Of a stretch of 64,000 bases of DNA, positions 56,127 to 64,000 are shown in pieces (position 1 is the first letter of the stretch; every line of letters starts with the position of its first letter). Origin of the DNA: Burkholderiaceae bacterium (GTDB taxonomy: Bacteria; Pseudomonadota; Gammaproteobacteria; Burkholderiales; Burkholderiaceae_C); contig CAKKRJ010000010.1 of NCBI GenBank assembly GCA_919902775.1, positions 124,001 through 188,000 of the forward strand. The letters are read 5' to 3'. The translations under genes and the position numbers were made by a program. The notes under the pieces were generated by a model. It ran no database searches and was not told the DNA's origin. It saw only the letters and a program-made list of their open reading frames with translations.

Positions 56127-56950
56127 CTTATTGCGTTGCCGTCAAAACCCGCGCCGGTTTGGTGTTCTTGTCCGACTCCCGCACCAACGCGGGCCTGGAC
56201 CAGATCAGCACTTTCCGCAAAATGATCGTCTATGAAAAAGCCGGTGACCGCTTCATGGCGCTGCTGTCGGCGGGCAACCTGAGCATTTCACAGTCGGTGC
56301 GCGAAGTGCTGCAAATTGAAAAACTGGTCGAACCCGGCCAGGACGAACCGCTGACCATCTGGAACGCCAAAAGCATGTTCGACGCCACCCGCGTGCTGGG
56401 CGCAGCCGTGCGCCGCGTGTACGAGCGCGATGCCGCCGCCCTCAAAGCCTCGGGCGTGGAATTCAACGTGTCCATGATCTTCGGTGGCCAGATCGGCGGG
56501 GAAGGCATGCGCCTGTTCCAGGTCTATTCGCCCGGCAACTTCATCGAAGCCACCGACGAAACGCCCTACTTCCAGATTGGCGAATCCAAATACGGCAAAC
56601 CGGTGCTGGACCGCGTCGTCACGCCCGACACCCCGCTGGACGAAGCGGCCAAATGCGCTTTGGTGTCGATGGACTCCACCTTGAAGTCCAACCTGTCGGT
56701 CGGTCTGCCGCTGGACATGGTGGTTTACCAGACGGGCAGCCTGCACACCGACCGCATCATGTGCATCGACGAGCACAACCCCTACTTCCAGATGCTGCGT
56801 TCCAGCTGGGGCGACAAACTGCGCCAGATGTTCGACAGCATCGAAGACCCAATGTGGCACGGCGGCGCCACCAACATCCCGCTCATGGTGCCACCGACGC
56901 GCAACGCCTTGCTCAAGAAGATCACGACGCCAGACGAGAAGCTGATCTGA
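56123..56950 (+). CDS. Proteasome-type protease, Anbu family (HslV/beta-subunit fold)
   Basis: [64 protein letters not shown]; Thr2 N-terminal nucleophile candidate; overlaps mutS stop via ATGA. Confidence 0.9.
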   Translation: MTYCVAVKTRAGLVFLSDSRTNAGLDQISTFRKMIVYEKAGDRFMALLSAGNLSISQSVREVLQIEKLVEPGQDEPLTIWNAKSMFDATRVLGAAVRRVYERDAAALKASGVEFNVSMIFGGQIGGEGMRLFQVYSPGNFIEATDETPYFQIGESKYGKPVLDRVVTPDTPLDEAAKCALVSMDSTLKSNLSVGLPLDMVVYQTGSLHTDRIMCIDEHNPYFQMLRSSWGDKLRQMFDSIEDPMWHGGATNIPLMVPPTRNALLKKITTPDEKLI

Positions 56951-57753
56951 TGACCGCCCGCATCATCTTCTCGCACGGCAACAGCTTTCCGGCCAGCACC
57001 TACCGGGTGATTTTCGACAGCCTGCGCCAGCGCGGTTTTGAGGTCGATGCGGTGGAGAAGTTCGGACACGATCCGCAATACCCGGTCACCAACAACTGGC
57101 CGCATCTGGTCGAGCAATTGGCCGACTTTGCACGCAGCAAGCAAAGCCATGACCAACCTGCCTTCCTGGTCGGGCACTCGCTGGGCGGCATCTTGAGTTT
57201 GATGTGCGCCGCACGCCACCCTGAGCTGGCACGGGGCGTGGTCTTGATCGATTCACCCGTCATCGGTGGCTGGCGCGCCACCACCCTGGGCCTGGCCAAA
57301 CGCACCCCGCTGATTGGATCGCTCTCGCCCGGACGCATCAGCCAAAAACGCCGCAACCACTGGCCCAGCCTGCAGGCCGCGCTGGATAATTTTCAGCACA
57401 AAAAATCTTTTGCCCGCTGGGATCCGCAGGTTTTACGCGACTACATCGAACATGGCACCTGCGATGACAATGGCCAGCGCGTGCTCTGCTTTGACCGCGA
57501 GGTGGAAACCGCGATCTACAACAGCCTGCCGCACAAGCTCGACAGCTTGCTCAAGCGCCACCCGCTGAAATGTCCGGCCGCCTTCATCGGTGGCACGCAC
57601 TCGGCAGAAATGCGCCAAGCCGGTATGGAACTGACCCAACACGTGGTCAAAGGCCGCGTGATGATGCTGGACGGCTCCCACCTGTTCCCGATGGAAAAAC
57701 CCCTGGCCACCGCAGCGGCCATCGAAGCGACGCTGCGCAATCTGGGCGCGTGA
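56950..57753 (+). CDS. Alpha/beta hydrolase
   Basis: [104 protein letters not shown] (GHSLGG nucleophile elbow). Confidence 0.9.
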   Translation: MTARIIFSHGNSFPASTYRVIFDSLRQRGFEVDAVEKFGHDPQYPVTNNWPHLVEQLADFARSKQSHDQPAFLVGHSLGGILSLMCAARHPELARGVVLIDSPVIGGWRATTLGLAKRTPLIGSLSPGRISQKRRNHWPSLQAALDNFQHKKSFARWDPQVLRDYIEHGTCDDNGQRVLCFDREVETAIYNSLPHKLDSLLKRHPLKCPAAFIGGTHSAEMRQAGMELTQHVVKGRVMMLDGSHLFPMEKPLATAAAIEATLRNLGA

Positions 57754-57816
57754 TGGCTGTGGGTGCTCAGCCCACAATCGTTGGAGTTAAAACTCCGACC
57801 GACAAGCACACCCCAT

Positions 57817-58641
57817 TCAAGCGGCCCAGGTCACCAGCCCGCTGTAGCTGGTGCCCAGCACCACCAGGCCGAACACGATCCGGTACCAGGCGAACACCTC
57901 AAAGCTGTTGGTCGAGATGAACTTGAGCAACCAGCGCACGCACACCCAGGCGCTCAAAAACGAGAACAACAAGCCCACCGCAAACATCGGCGCATCGGCC
58001 CAGCTGAGCAAGGCACGCTCTTTGTAAAGGCTGTACGCGCCTGCGCCGATCAGTGTGGGGATGGCCAGATAAAAAGAGAAGTCCGTCGCCGCCTTGCGCG
58101 ACATGCCCAACACCATGCCCCCAATGATGGTCGCACCGCTGCGGCTGGTGCCGGGAATCATGGCCAGGCACTGCACCAGGCCCACCTTGAGCGCATCGCG
58201 CCCGCGCATGTCTTCCACCTCGTGAATTCGCACTTTGCTGGCCGGACGACGCTCGGCCCACAAGATGATGAAGCCGCCAATGATGAACGTGGTGGCCACC
58301 ACAGCAGGCGTGAACAGGTTGGCCTTGATGGCTTTGCCAAACAACAAGCCCAGGATGACGGCGGGCACAAAGGCGATGAACACATTCAGCGCAAAGCGCT
58401 GGGCATCGGCATGGCGCGGCAAGGCGCGCACCGTGCTGCTGATCTTTTGCCAATACACAATGATCACCGCCAAAATCGCCCCGGTCTGGATAGCGATGTC
58501 AAACACCTTGGCCTTGTCATCGTCAAAACCCAGCAAAGCACCCGCCAAAATCAAATGCCCGGTTGAAGAAATCGGCAAAAACTCAGTCAAACCTTCGACC
58601 AAGCCCATCACGGCGGCTTTGAGCAACAAAACAGTGTCCAC
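57817..58641 (-). CDS. uppP: Undecaprenyl-diphosphate phosphatase
   Basis: [35 protein letters not shown]...[44 protein letters not shown] start at 58641. Confidence 0.96.
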   Translation of the reverse strand: MDTVLLLKAAVMGLVEGLTEFLPISSTGHLILAGALLGFDDDKAKVFDIAIQTGAILAVIIVYWQKISSTVRALPRHADAQRFALNVFIAFVPAVILGLLFGKAIKANLFTPAVVATTFIIGGFIILWAERRPASKVRIHEVEDMRGRDALKVGLVQCLAMIPGTSRSGATIIGGMVLGMSRKAATDFSFYLAIPTLIGAGAYSLYKERALLSWADAPMFAVGLLFSFLSAWVCVRWLLKFISTNSFEVFAWYRIVFGLVVLGTSYSGLVTWAA

Positions 58642-58854
58642 ACATACTCCTGAAATCAGAGCAGGATTATCGCGGCAGCACACACAGGGGAGGCAGCACA
58701 GCCAAAGAAGCACACACCGCAGCACCAAAAAAGCGGGATTTCAGGCGCTTCACGCCGCTCCAGGCACGTTTCATCGCAAACCCGCAGCAAAATGAAATCT
58801 TTCAAACTACATTCAAGTCACTTCACCGCCCCAACCCACCCACAGGCACACCCC

Positions 58855-59253
58855 ATGCAAATGACCCCCACCATCGCCGTTCACATGGCTGCCGCCCTCA
58901 CTGCCGTGGCGTTGGGGCCGTTGGCACTTTGGGCCCGACTGGGCCGCACCAAACGTCCCCGGCTGCACCGCGCTTTGGGTTACGCCTGGGTCACCTGCAT
59001 GATCGCGGCGGCGCTCACCGCGCTGTTCATTCGCGACTTCAACTTGCCCAATATCGCGGGCTACACGCCCATCCATTTGCTGATCCCGCTCACACTGGGC
59101 AGCCTGTTTTTCGCATTCAGGTTCCTGGCCAAAGGGAACATTCCCGGACACCGCAAAACCATGCAATGGCTTTACTTCAATGCCTGCATCGTCGCGGGGG
59201 CCTTCACGCTGCTGCCCGGACGCTATCTGGGCGATTGGTTGTGGGCCGTTTGA
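58855..59253 (+). CDS. DUF2306-like membrane protein
   Basis: VHMAAALTAVALGPLALWARLGRTKRPRLHRALGYAWVTCMIAAALTALFIRDFNLPNIAGYTPIHLLIPLTLGSLFFAFRFLAKGNIPGHRKTMQWLY. Confidence 0.78.
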   Translation: MQMTPTIAVHMAAALTAVALGPLALWARLGRTKRPRLHRALGYAWVTCMIAAALTALFIRDFNLPNIAGYTPIHLLIPLTLGSLFFAFRFLAKGNIPGHRKTMQWLYFNACIVAGAFTLLPGRYLGDWLWAV

Positions 59254-59304
59254 GCAGGCGCAACGGACTGGTTTGGGCTGACACGTTCACAACTGAAAGA
59301 CACT

Positions 59305-59799
59305 GTGCAAACTCTGCAACACATCCCCGTTTGGGTCTTCGCCCTGTTCATCGGTCTCGTCGCTTTGGGGCTGCGGCAAACGCGCACACGGCAGATCGCC
59401 AGAAAACGCTTGCTGCGGGTCAACGTGGCGCTGACCGTGGTCACGCTGGTGGGCGTGGTGCAGCTGTGGCGGCACACCCCTTGGCTGTCGATGGCCCTGG
59501 TCGCCTGGGCCACCAGCTGCTTGTTGGCAAGCTGGCTGCTGGGCCAAGGCGCTGCCCCAGCAGGGGCCCACTACAACCCAGACACCCGGCGCTTGAACGT
59601 ACCCGGCAGCTGGCTGCCGCTGGCCTTGTTCATGGCCCTCTTTGCCTGCAAGTTTGCAGTGGGCATGCTGACCGCCACGTCACCGGAAACCTTGCGCAGC
59701 CTGCAAGCAGCCATCGGCATCAGCGCTTTGTATGGGCTTTTGTCCGGCATCCTGAACGCTCGCTCCTGGCGCCTTTTGAAACTCAAACCCATCGTCTGA
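59305..59799 (+). CDS. Conserved membrane protein of unknown function (DUF6622-like)
   Basis: MQTLQHIPVWVFALFIGLVALGLRQTRTRQIARKRLLRVNVALTVVTLVGVVQLWRHTPWLSMALVAWATSCLLASWLLG; GTG start. Confidence 0.7.
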   Translation: MQTLQHIPVWVFALFIGLVALGLRQTRTRQIARKRLLRVNVALTVVTLVGVVQLWRHTPWLSMALVAWATSCLLASWLLGQGAAPAGAHYNPDTRRLNVPGSWLPLALFMALFACKFAVGMLTATSPETLRSLQAAIGISALYGLLSGILNARSWRLLKLKPIV

Positions 59800-59809
59800 A
59801 AGGCACCCC

Positions 59810-60925
59810 ATGCCCACGCCAATGACCACATTCACCCACCTGGCCTGCATCGCCAGCGCCTTGCTCACCGCCAGCGCCAGCCAGGCGCAACCGACACCCG
59901 TGGGCATGCGCCAGATCCAATCCGGCAACATGCCCATCACCTTGGTCTACCCCACAGCGGCTGCGGCTCAAGACGTCACTTACGGCGCATTCACCGTCCA
60001 AATCGCCAGCAACGCCGCGCCTTTGCCTGCCGCTTCAACAGCGGCAACTGGCAAGCGGGCGCTCATCGTCTTGTCACACGGCACCGCAGGCAGCGCCCTG
60101 CCCGACCACGCGCTGGCCGCCACGCTGGCCCGCGCCGGTTTTGTCGTGGCCCAGCCCGAGCACCGGGGCGACAACTGGCAAGACTTCAGCAAAGCAGGCC
60201 CCGAAAGCTGGCAAACCCGCCCACAAGACGTGAGCGATGCCATCGACGCCGTGGCGCATGACCCGGTGTTGGCACCGCTGGTGGACACCCGCCGTGTGGG
60301 CGTGCACGGCATGTCGGCAGGCGGTGTGACGGCCTTGGCGTTGGCGGGTGCGCAGTGGCGCATGCTTGATCTGGCCCGACACTGTGCCTGGCACTTGAAC
60401 GACGACATCGGCTTTTGCCTGAACGGACTGGCCGAGCACCCGGTCTGGCAAATGGTGCGCAAAGGACAGTTTTTCATGGCCAGGGCCTTGTCAGAGACCA
60501 ATGCACCCGCCAGCATGAAAGCGGTGCACGGCGGCAAAAGCAGCAGCGAAGCCCCAGACCCGCGCCCCGACACGCGCGTGGCAGCCGTGAGCGTTGCCGT
60601 GCCCGTGGGGGCCATCTTCACAGCACCAAGCCTTGCGCGCATCACCCTGCCCATGGGCCTGACCACCGCAGGCCAGGACCTGGTGCTGGTGCCGCGCTGG
60701 CACAGTGACCACATATTGCAGCACTGCAAAACCTGCACCACTTTGTCAAACCACCCGCAAGCCGGACACTTTGACTGGCTCTCCCCGTGGCCAGCCAGCG
60801 TGGCCAAAACCGTGGCCGCCACCCAAATGCGCGGCGGCATGCCCAACCCGGCGTTCACGGACACCGAACGCCAAAAAGGGTTTGACCAGATCGCTTCGTT
60901 CTTCCAGAAAACGCTGCACCCATGA
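59810..60925 (+). CDS. Secreted alpha/beta hydrolase (dienelactone hydrolase-like)
   Basis: Signal peptide; LIVLSHGTAGSALPDHALAATLARAGFVVAQPEHRGDNWQDFSKAGPESWQTRPQDVSDAIDAVAHDP...RVGVHGMSAGGVTALALAG. Confidence 0.82.
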   Translation: MPTPMTTFTHLACIASALLTASASQAQPTPVGMRQIQSGNMPITLVYPTAAAAQDVTYGAFTVQIASNAAPLPAASTAATGKRALIVLSHGTAGSALPDHALAATLARAGFVVAQPEHRGDNWQDFSKAGPESWQTRPQDVSDAIDAVAHDPVLAPLVDTRRVGVHGMSAGGVTALALAGAQWRMLDLARHCAWHLNDDIGFCLNGLAEHPVWQMVRKGQFFMARALSETNAPASMKAVHGGKSSSEAPDPRPDTRVAAVSVAVPVGAIFTAPSLARITLPMGLTTAGQDLVLVPRWHSDHILQHCKTCTTLSNHPQAGHFDWLSPWPASVAKTVAATQMRGGMPNPAFTDTERQKGFDQIASFFQKTLHP

Positions 60926-62052
60926 CTGCCTCCCGCCTTCTCATTTGGCTGCCGAAAGACCAACGAAAGCCCTTGCTGCAACGCCTGCTGATCGTTTGGT
61001 TGGTGGCTTTTCCGATTGCCGTGGCCACCTGGATGGGGCACAAAAGCGATGGCCTACCGCACCGCTTTGACGTGTCGCTGGTCTATGCCTACGCCATCTC
61101 CACTTGCATCTGGTTGTTCACCGATGTGTCGCGTTTTGTATTCAAGCGCCTGCTGCGCTCACAAGGACCGCACCACTGGCCGCCTGCCTTGCGCGCCAGC
61201 CTGATGTTGCTGCTGGGTATTCCCTTGGGCTATGTGTTGGGCACGCTGGTGGGCGACGCTTATGCGGGCTGGTCCACCTGGGATTTGTGGCACTTCAACC
61301 GCAACCGATTTGCAGGCATGGTGGTCAGCTCGGTGGCCATCAGCGCGGCGTTTGTGGCCTTCTTTTACCAACGCGCCAAAGCCGAATCGCTGGCCCAAGA
61401 AGTCACACAGTCGCAGCTCATGCTGCTGCAATCGCAGCTGGAGCCGCACATGCTGTTCAACACGCTGGCGCACCTGCGGGCGCTGATCGGGCACGACACA
61501 GGCCGTGCCTTGGCGATGCTCGACCACTTGAACGACTATTTGCGCACCACGCTGCAGGCCTCGCGCCAGCCTGTACACCAACCCCTTCACCCGCTGGCCG
61601 ACGAATTTTCTCGGCTGCACGATTACCTGAGCCTGATGGCGATCCGCATGGGGCCGCGTCTGGTGTTTGAACTTGACTTGCCGCCCGCACTGGCCGCAGC
61701 CCGGGTGCCCAGCTTCATCTTGCAGCCGCTGGTCGAAAACGCCATCCGACATGGGCTTGAGCCGGTGGTGGCCGGGGGTCGCATTGTCGTGCAGGCCCGC
61801 GCAGAAGGCGATCAACTGCTGCTGACGGTGCGCGACAACGGCTGCGGCATCAGTCAACTGGCGCTGACCGAATCGACTCATGCTTTGATGCCCGCCACCG
61901 AGCGCCCCGTCGCATCCTGGGGCCTGACCCATGTGCGACAGCGCCTGCACACCTTGTACAGCGAACGCGCAGGCATGCACATCAGTCCCGTGCCCACAGG
62001 AGGCACCTGCGTGGTGCTGACTTTGCCTTTAGCAACACCCGCCGCCACATGA
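60922..62052 (+). CDS. Sensor histidine kinase (LytS/AlgZ family, His_kinase domain)
   Basis: LMLLQSQLEPHMLFNTLAHLRALIGHDTGRALAMLDHLNDYLRTTLQ...FILQPLVENAIRHGLEPVVAGGRIVV...DNGCGIS. Confidence 0.9.
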   Translation: MTASRLLIWLPKDQRKPLLQRLLIVWLVAFPIAVATWMGHKSDGLPHRFDVSLVYAYAISTCIWLFTDVSRFVFKRLLRSQGPHHWPPALRASLMLLLGIPLGYVLGTLVGDAYAGWSTWDLWHFNRNRFAGMVVSSVAISAAFVAFFYQRAKAESLAQEVTQSQLMLLQSQLEPHMLFNTLAHLRALIGHDTGRALAMLDHLNDYLRTTLQASRQPVHQPLHPLADEFSRLHDYLSLMAIRMGPRLVFELDLPPALAAARVPSFILQPLVENAIRHGLEPVVAGGRIVVQARAEGDQLLLTVRDNGCGISQLALTESTHALMPATERPVASWGLTHVRQRLHTLYSERAGMHISPVPTGGTCVVLTLPLATPAAT

Positions 62053-62864
62053 ACATTGCCGCCACCGCCCTGATCGCCGAAGACGAACCCCTGCTGGCGT
62101 ACGCCCTGCAAAGCGAACTGCACGCCCTATGGCCCGCACTGCGCGTGCTGGCCACCGCAGGCGACGGCCTGAGCGCCGTGCAACTGGCGCTGCAACACCG
62201 CCCCGATGTGCTGTTTTTTGACATCCGCATGCCTGGCCAAAACGGGCTTGAAGCTGCGGCCGAGCTGGCCGAAGAGTGGCCTGAACACCACGCCTTTCCG
62301 CTGCTGGTGTTTGTCACGGCCTATGACCAATACGCCATTGCCGCTTTTGACGCGCAAGCCGTGGACTATGTGCTCAAGCCCGTGCGTGCCGACCGGCTGG
62401 CCCAAACCGTGGCGCGGCTGCAAAACGGCCTGCGCCAACGCGAGATCGGCCCCAACAGCAACGCCCAACTGGACCCGGTGCTCAGCCAGCTGCGCGCATT
62501 GCTGAGCGCGTCCACCGAAGCGGCCAAACCCGAGGCCCCATTGCAGCTGCTGCAAGCCAGCGTGGGCACCCAACTGCGCATGGTGCCCGTGGCCGATGTG
62601 CTGTATCTGGAAGCCGCCGACAAATACGTGCGCGTGTTCACCACCGACGGCACCGAAGTGCTGCTGCGCACCCCGCTCAAAGAACTGATGCAACGCCTGG
62701 ACCCGCACGTGTTCTGGCAAATCCACCGAGGCAGCGTCGTCCGCGCCACCGCCATCGAATCCGTCACCCGCGACGAATCAGGCCGTCTGAGCCTGCGCCT
62801 CAAAGGCCAGCCCATGCGGCTGGGCGTGAGCCGCCTTTACGCACACTTGTTCAAGGCCATGTGA
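62049..62864 (+). CDS. LytTR family response regulator
   Basis: ALIAEDEPLLAYALQSELHALWPALRVLATAGDGLSAVQLALQHRPDVLFFDIRMPGQNGLEAAAEL...VADVLYLEAADKYVRVFTTDGTEVLLRTPLKELMQRLDPHVFWQIHRGSVV. Confidence 0.93.
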   Translation: MNIAATALIAEDEPLLAYALQSELHALWPALRVLATAGDGLSAVQLALQHRPDVLFFDIRMPGQNGLEAAAELAEEWPEHHAFPLLVFVTAYDQYAIAAFDAQAVDYVLKPVRADRLAQTVARLQNGLRQREIGPNSNAQLDPVLSQLRALLSASTEAAKPEAPLQLLQASVGTQLRMVPVADVLYLEAADKYVRVFTTDGTEVLLRTPLKELMQRLDPHVFWQIHRGSVVRATAIESVTRDESGRLSLRLKGQPMRLGVSRLYAHLFKAM

Positions 62865-62887
62865 GCCCGGGGGCCTGCGCCCCCAGC

Positions 62888-64000
62888 TCAGGCGAGGTGC
62901 AAGCGCGCCCGGCGATGGCGACGCAAGTGCCAGACCGCCATGGCCAATGACGCCAGCTGCAAGACCGCGCAAAAGTAAAACGGCGCCCCCATGCGCCAGT
63001 CGCCCCGGGGCAGATCCGACACAGCCGCCAGCAAAGGGGCGCCCAGCATCGGGGCCACCACCGCCGTCAAACTGGTCAGCGCACTGACCGCACCCATGGT
63101 CTGTCCCTGGCTGCGGCTGTCGGCAGCCGACGAGATCAGGCTTTGCACCGATGCGGCCACAGTGCCGCCCAGCAAGTTGGCGGCGATGATGGCGTACATC
63201 ATCCAGCCCTGAGTGGCCGAGCCAAACAGGCCGTAGGCCAGCGAAGACGACACCAGCCCCATGATGAGCAGCTTGTGCACCGCAAAGTGTTTGAGCAAGC
63301 GGCCCATCAGCACACCTTGCACCAGCACCGCCACGATGCCCACGGCCGCAAGCGACCAGCCGTTTTCTTGCGGCCCCCAGCCAAACTTGAAGCTGTTGTA
63401 GAGCACCCAGACGGTATAGAGGACAAACTGTGCCAGACCGCTGAGCGCCACCACGCCCACCAACGGCCCCACGCCTTTGAGCTGCGCCAGCTTGCGCAGC
63501 GATGTGACCGGGTGCGCAGCGGCCCAGGTGAACGGTTTGCGCTGCGCTGCAGGCAAGGACTCGGGCAACACGAAGTAGCCATAGAGCCAATTGAGCAAGG
63601 TCAGACTGCCCGCCACGTAAAACGGCAAATGCAAATGGACCGCCCCCAACAAGCCGCCCATCACCGGCCCGATGATGAAGCCCAGGCCCATCATGGCGCC
63701 CAGCAGGCCAAAGCGCCTGGCACGTTCTTCGGGCGCAGAAATGTCGGCCACATAGGCGTTGGCAATCGCCGCGTTGGCCTGCATGGCACCGCCCAGCGTG
63801 CGCACCGCAATCAGGCCCCACAGGGAATCGCTGAGCGCCGTGCCAAAAAAGCTCACCCCCAGCCCCATGAAACCCAACAGCAACACCGGCCTGCGCCCAT
63901 AACGGTCAGACAAGGCCCCCAGCACCGGAGAGGCCAGAAAGTTGGCCACACCAAACGCCACCGCCGCCACGCCATACCAATAGGCCTGATCGGCCTGGCT
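62888..64000 (-). CDS. MFS transporter (TetA/multidrug-like), 5' end outside window
   Basis: SQADQAYWYGVAAVAFGVANFLASPVLGALSDRYGRRPVLLLGFMGLGVSFFGTALSDSLWGLIAVRTLGGAMQANAAIANAYVADISAPEERARRFG; reading frame open to the window edge. Confidence 0.9.
   Translation of the reverse strand, partial: SQADQAYWYGVAAVAFGVANFLASPVLGALSDRYGRRPVLLLGFMGLGVSFFGTALSDSLWGLIAVRTLGGAMQANAAIANAYVADISAPEERARRFGLLGAMMGLGFIIGPVMGGLLGAVHLHLPFYVAGSLTLLNWLYGYFVLPESLPAAQRKPFTWAAAHPVTSLRKLAQLKGVGPLVGVVALSGLAQFVLYTVWVLYNSFKFGWGPQENGWSLAAVGIVAVLVQGVLMGRLLKHFAVHKLLIMGLVSSSLAYGLFGSATQGWMMYAIIAANLLGGTVAASVQSLISSAADSRSQGQTMGAVSALTSLTAVVAPMLGAPLLAAVSDLPRGDWRMGAPFYFCAVLQLASLAMAVWHLRRHRRARLHLA

Overview
This 64 kb window is almost entirely protein-coding, GC-rich chromosome. 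It looks like a betaproteobacterium, probably Burkholderiales/Comamonadaceae, judging by gene content and synteny; that placement is inference, since no rRNA is present. Most of it is core genome: leuA, pssA, ilvC/N/B, glnB-nadE, ppa/hppA, moaA-mobA-moeA, an RND efflux pair, rnhA, gloB, mltD, recR-ybaB-dnaX, trxA, rho, rpmE2, dnaG, cysE, trmJ, suhB, mutS and uppP. It also holds a TRAP transporter locus, a sigma-factor/DUF operon, an Anbu-type proteasome homologue and a LytS/LytTR two-component pair. I saw no prophage, transposase, CRISPR array, tRNA, rRNA or recognisable defence island. The most rewarding signals are not in the ORF track. They are: (1) a complete leu attenuator upstream of leuA, with a 17-aa leader peptide carrying four consecutive Leu codons and mutually exclusive hairpins; (2) a 4.5S/SRP RNA gene divergent from dnaX; (3) an A9 run in dnaX where both alternative frames stop within about 31 nt, predicting a gamma-like short product; (4) two families of REP-like palindromes placed mostly in convergent intergenic gaps; (5) divergent gene pairs whose start codons overlap or nearly touch. 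No clearly unprecedented multi-gene system is evident. The least characterised candidates are the sigma/DUF3619/DUF3106/RDD operon and the mutS-Anbu-hydrolase operon.
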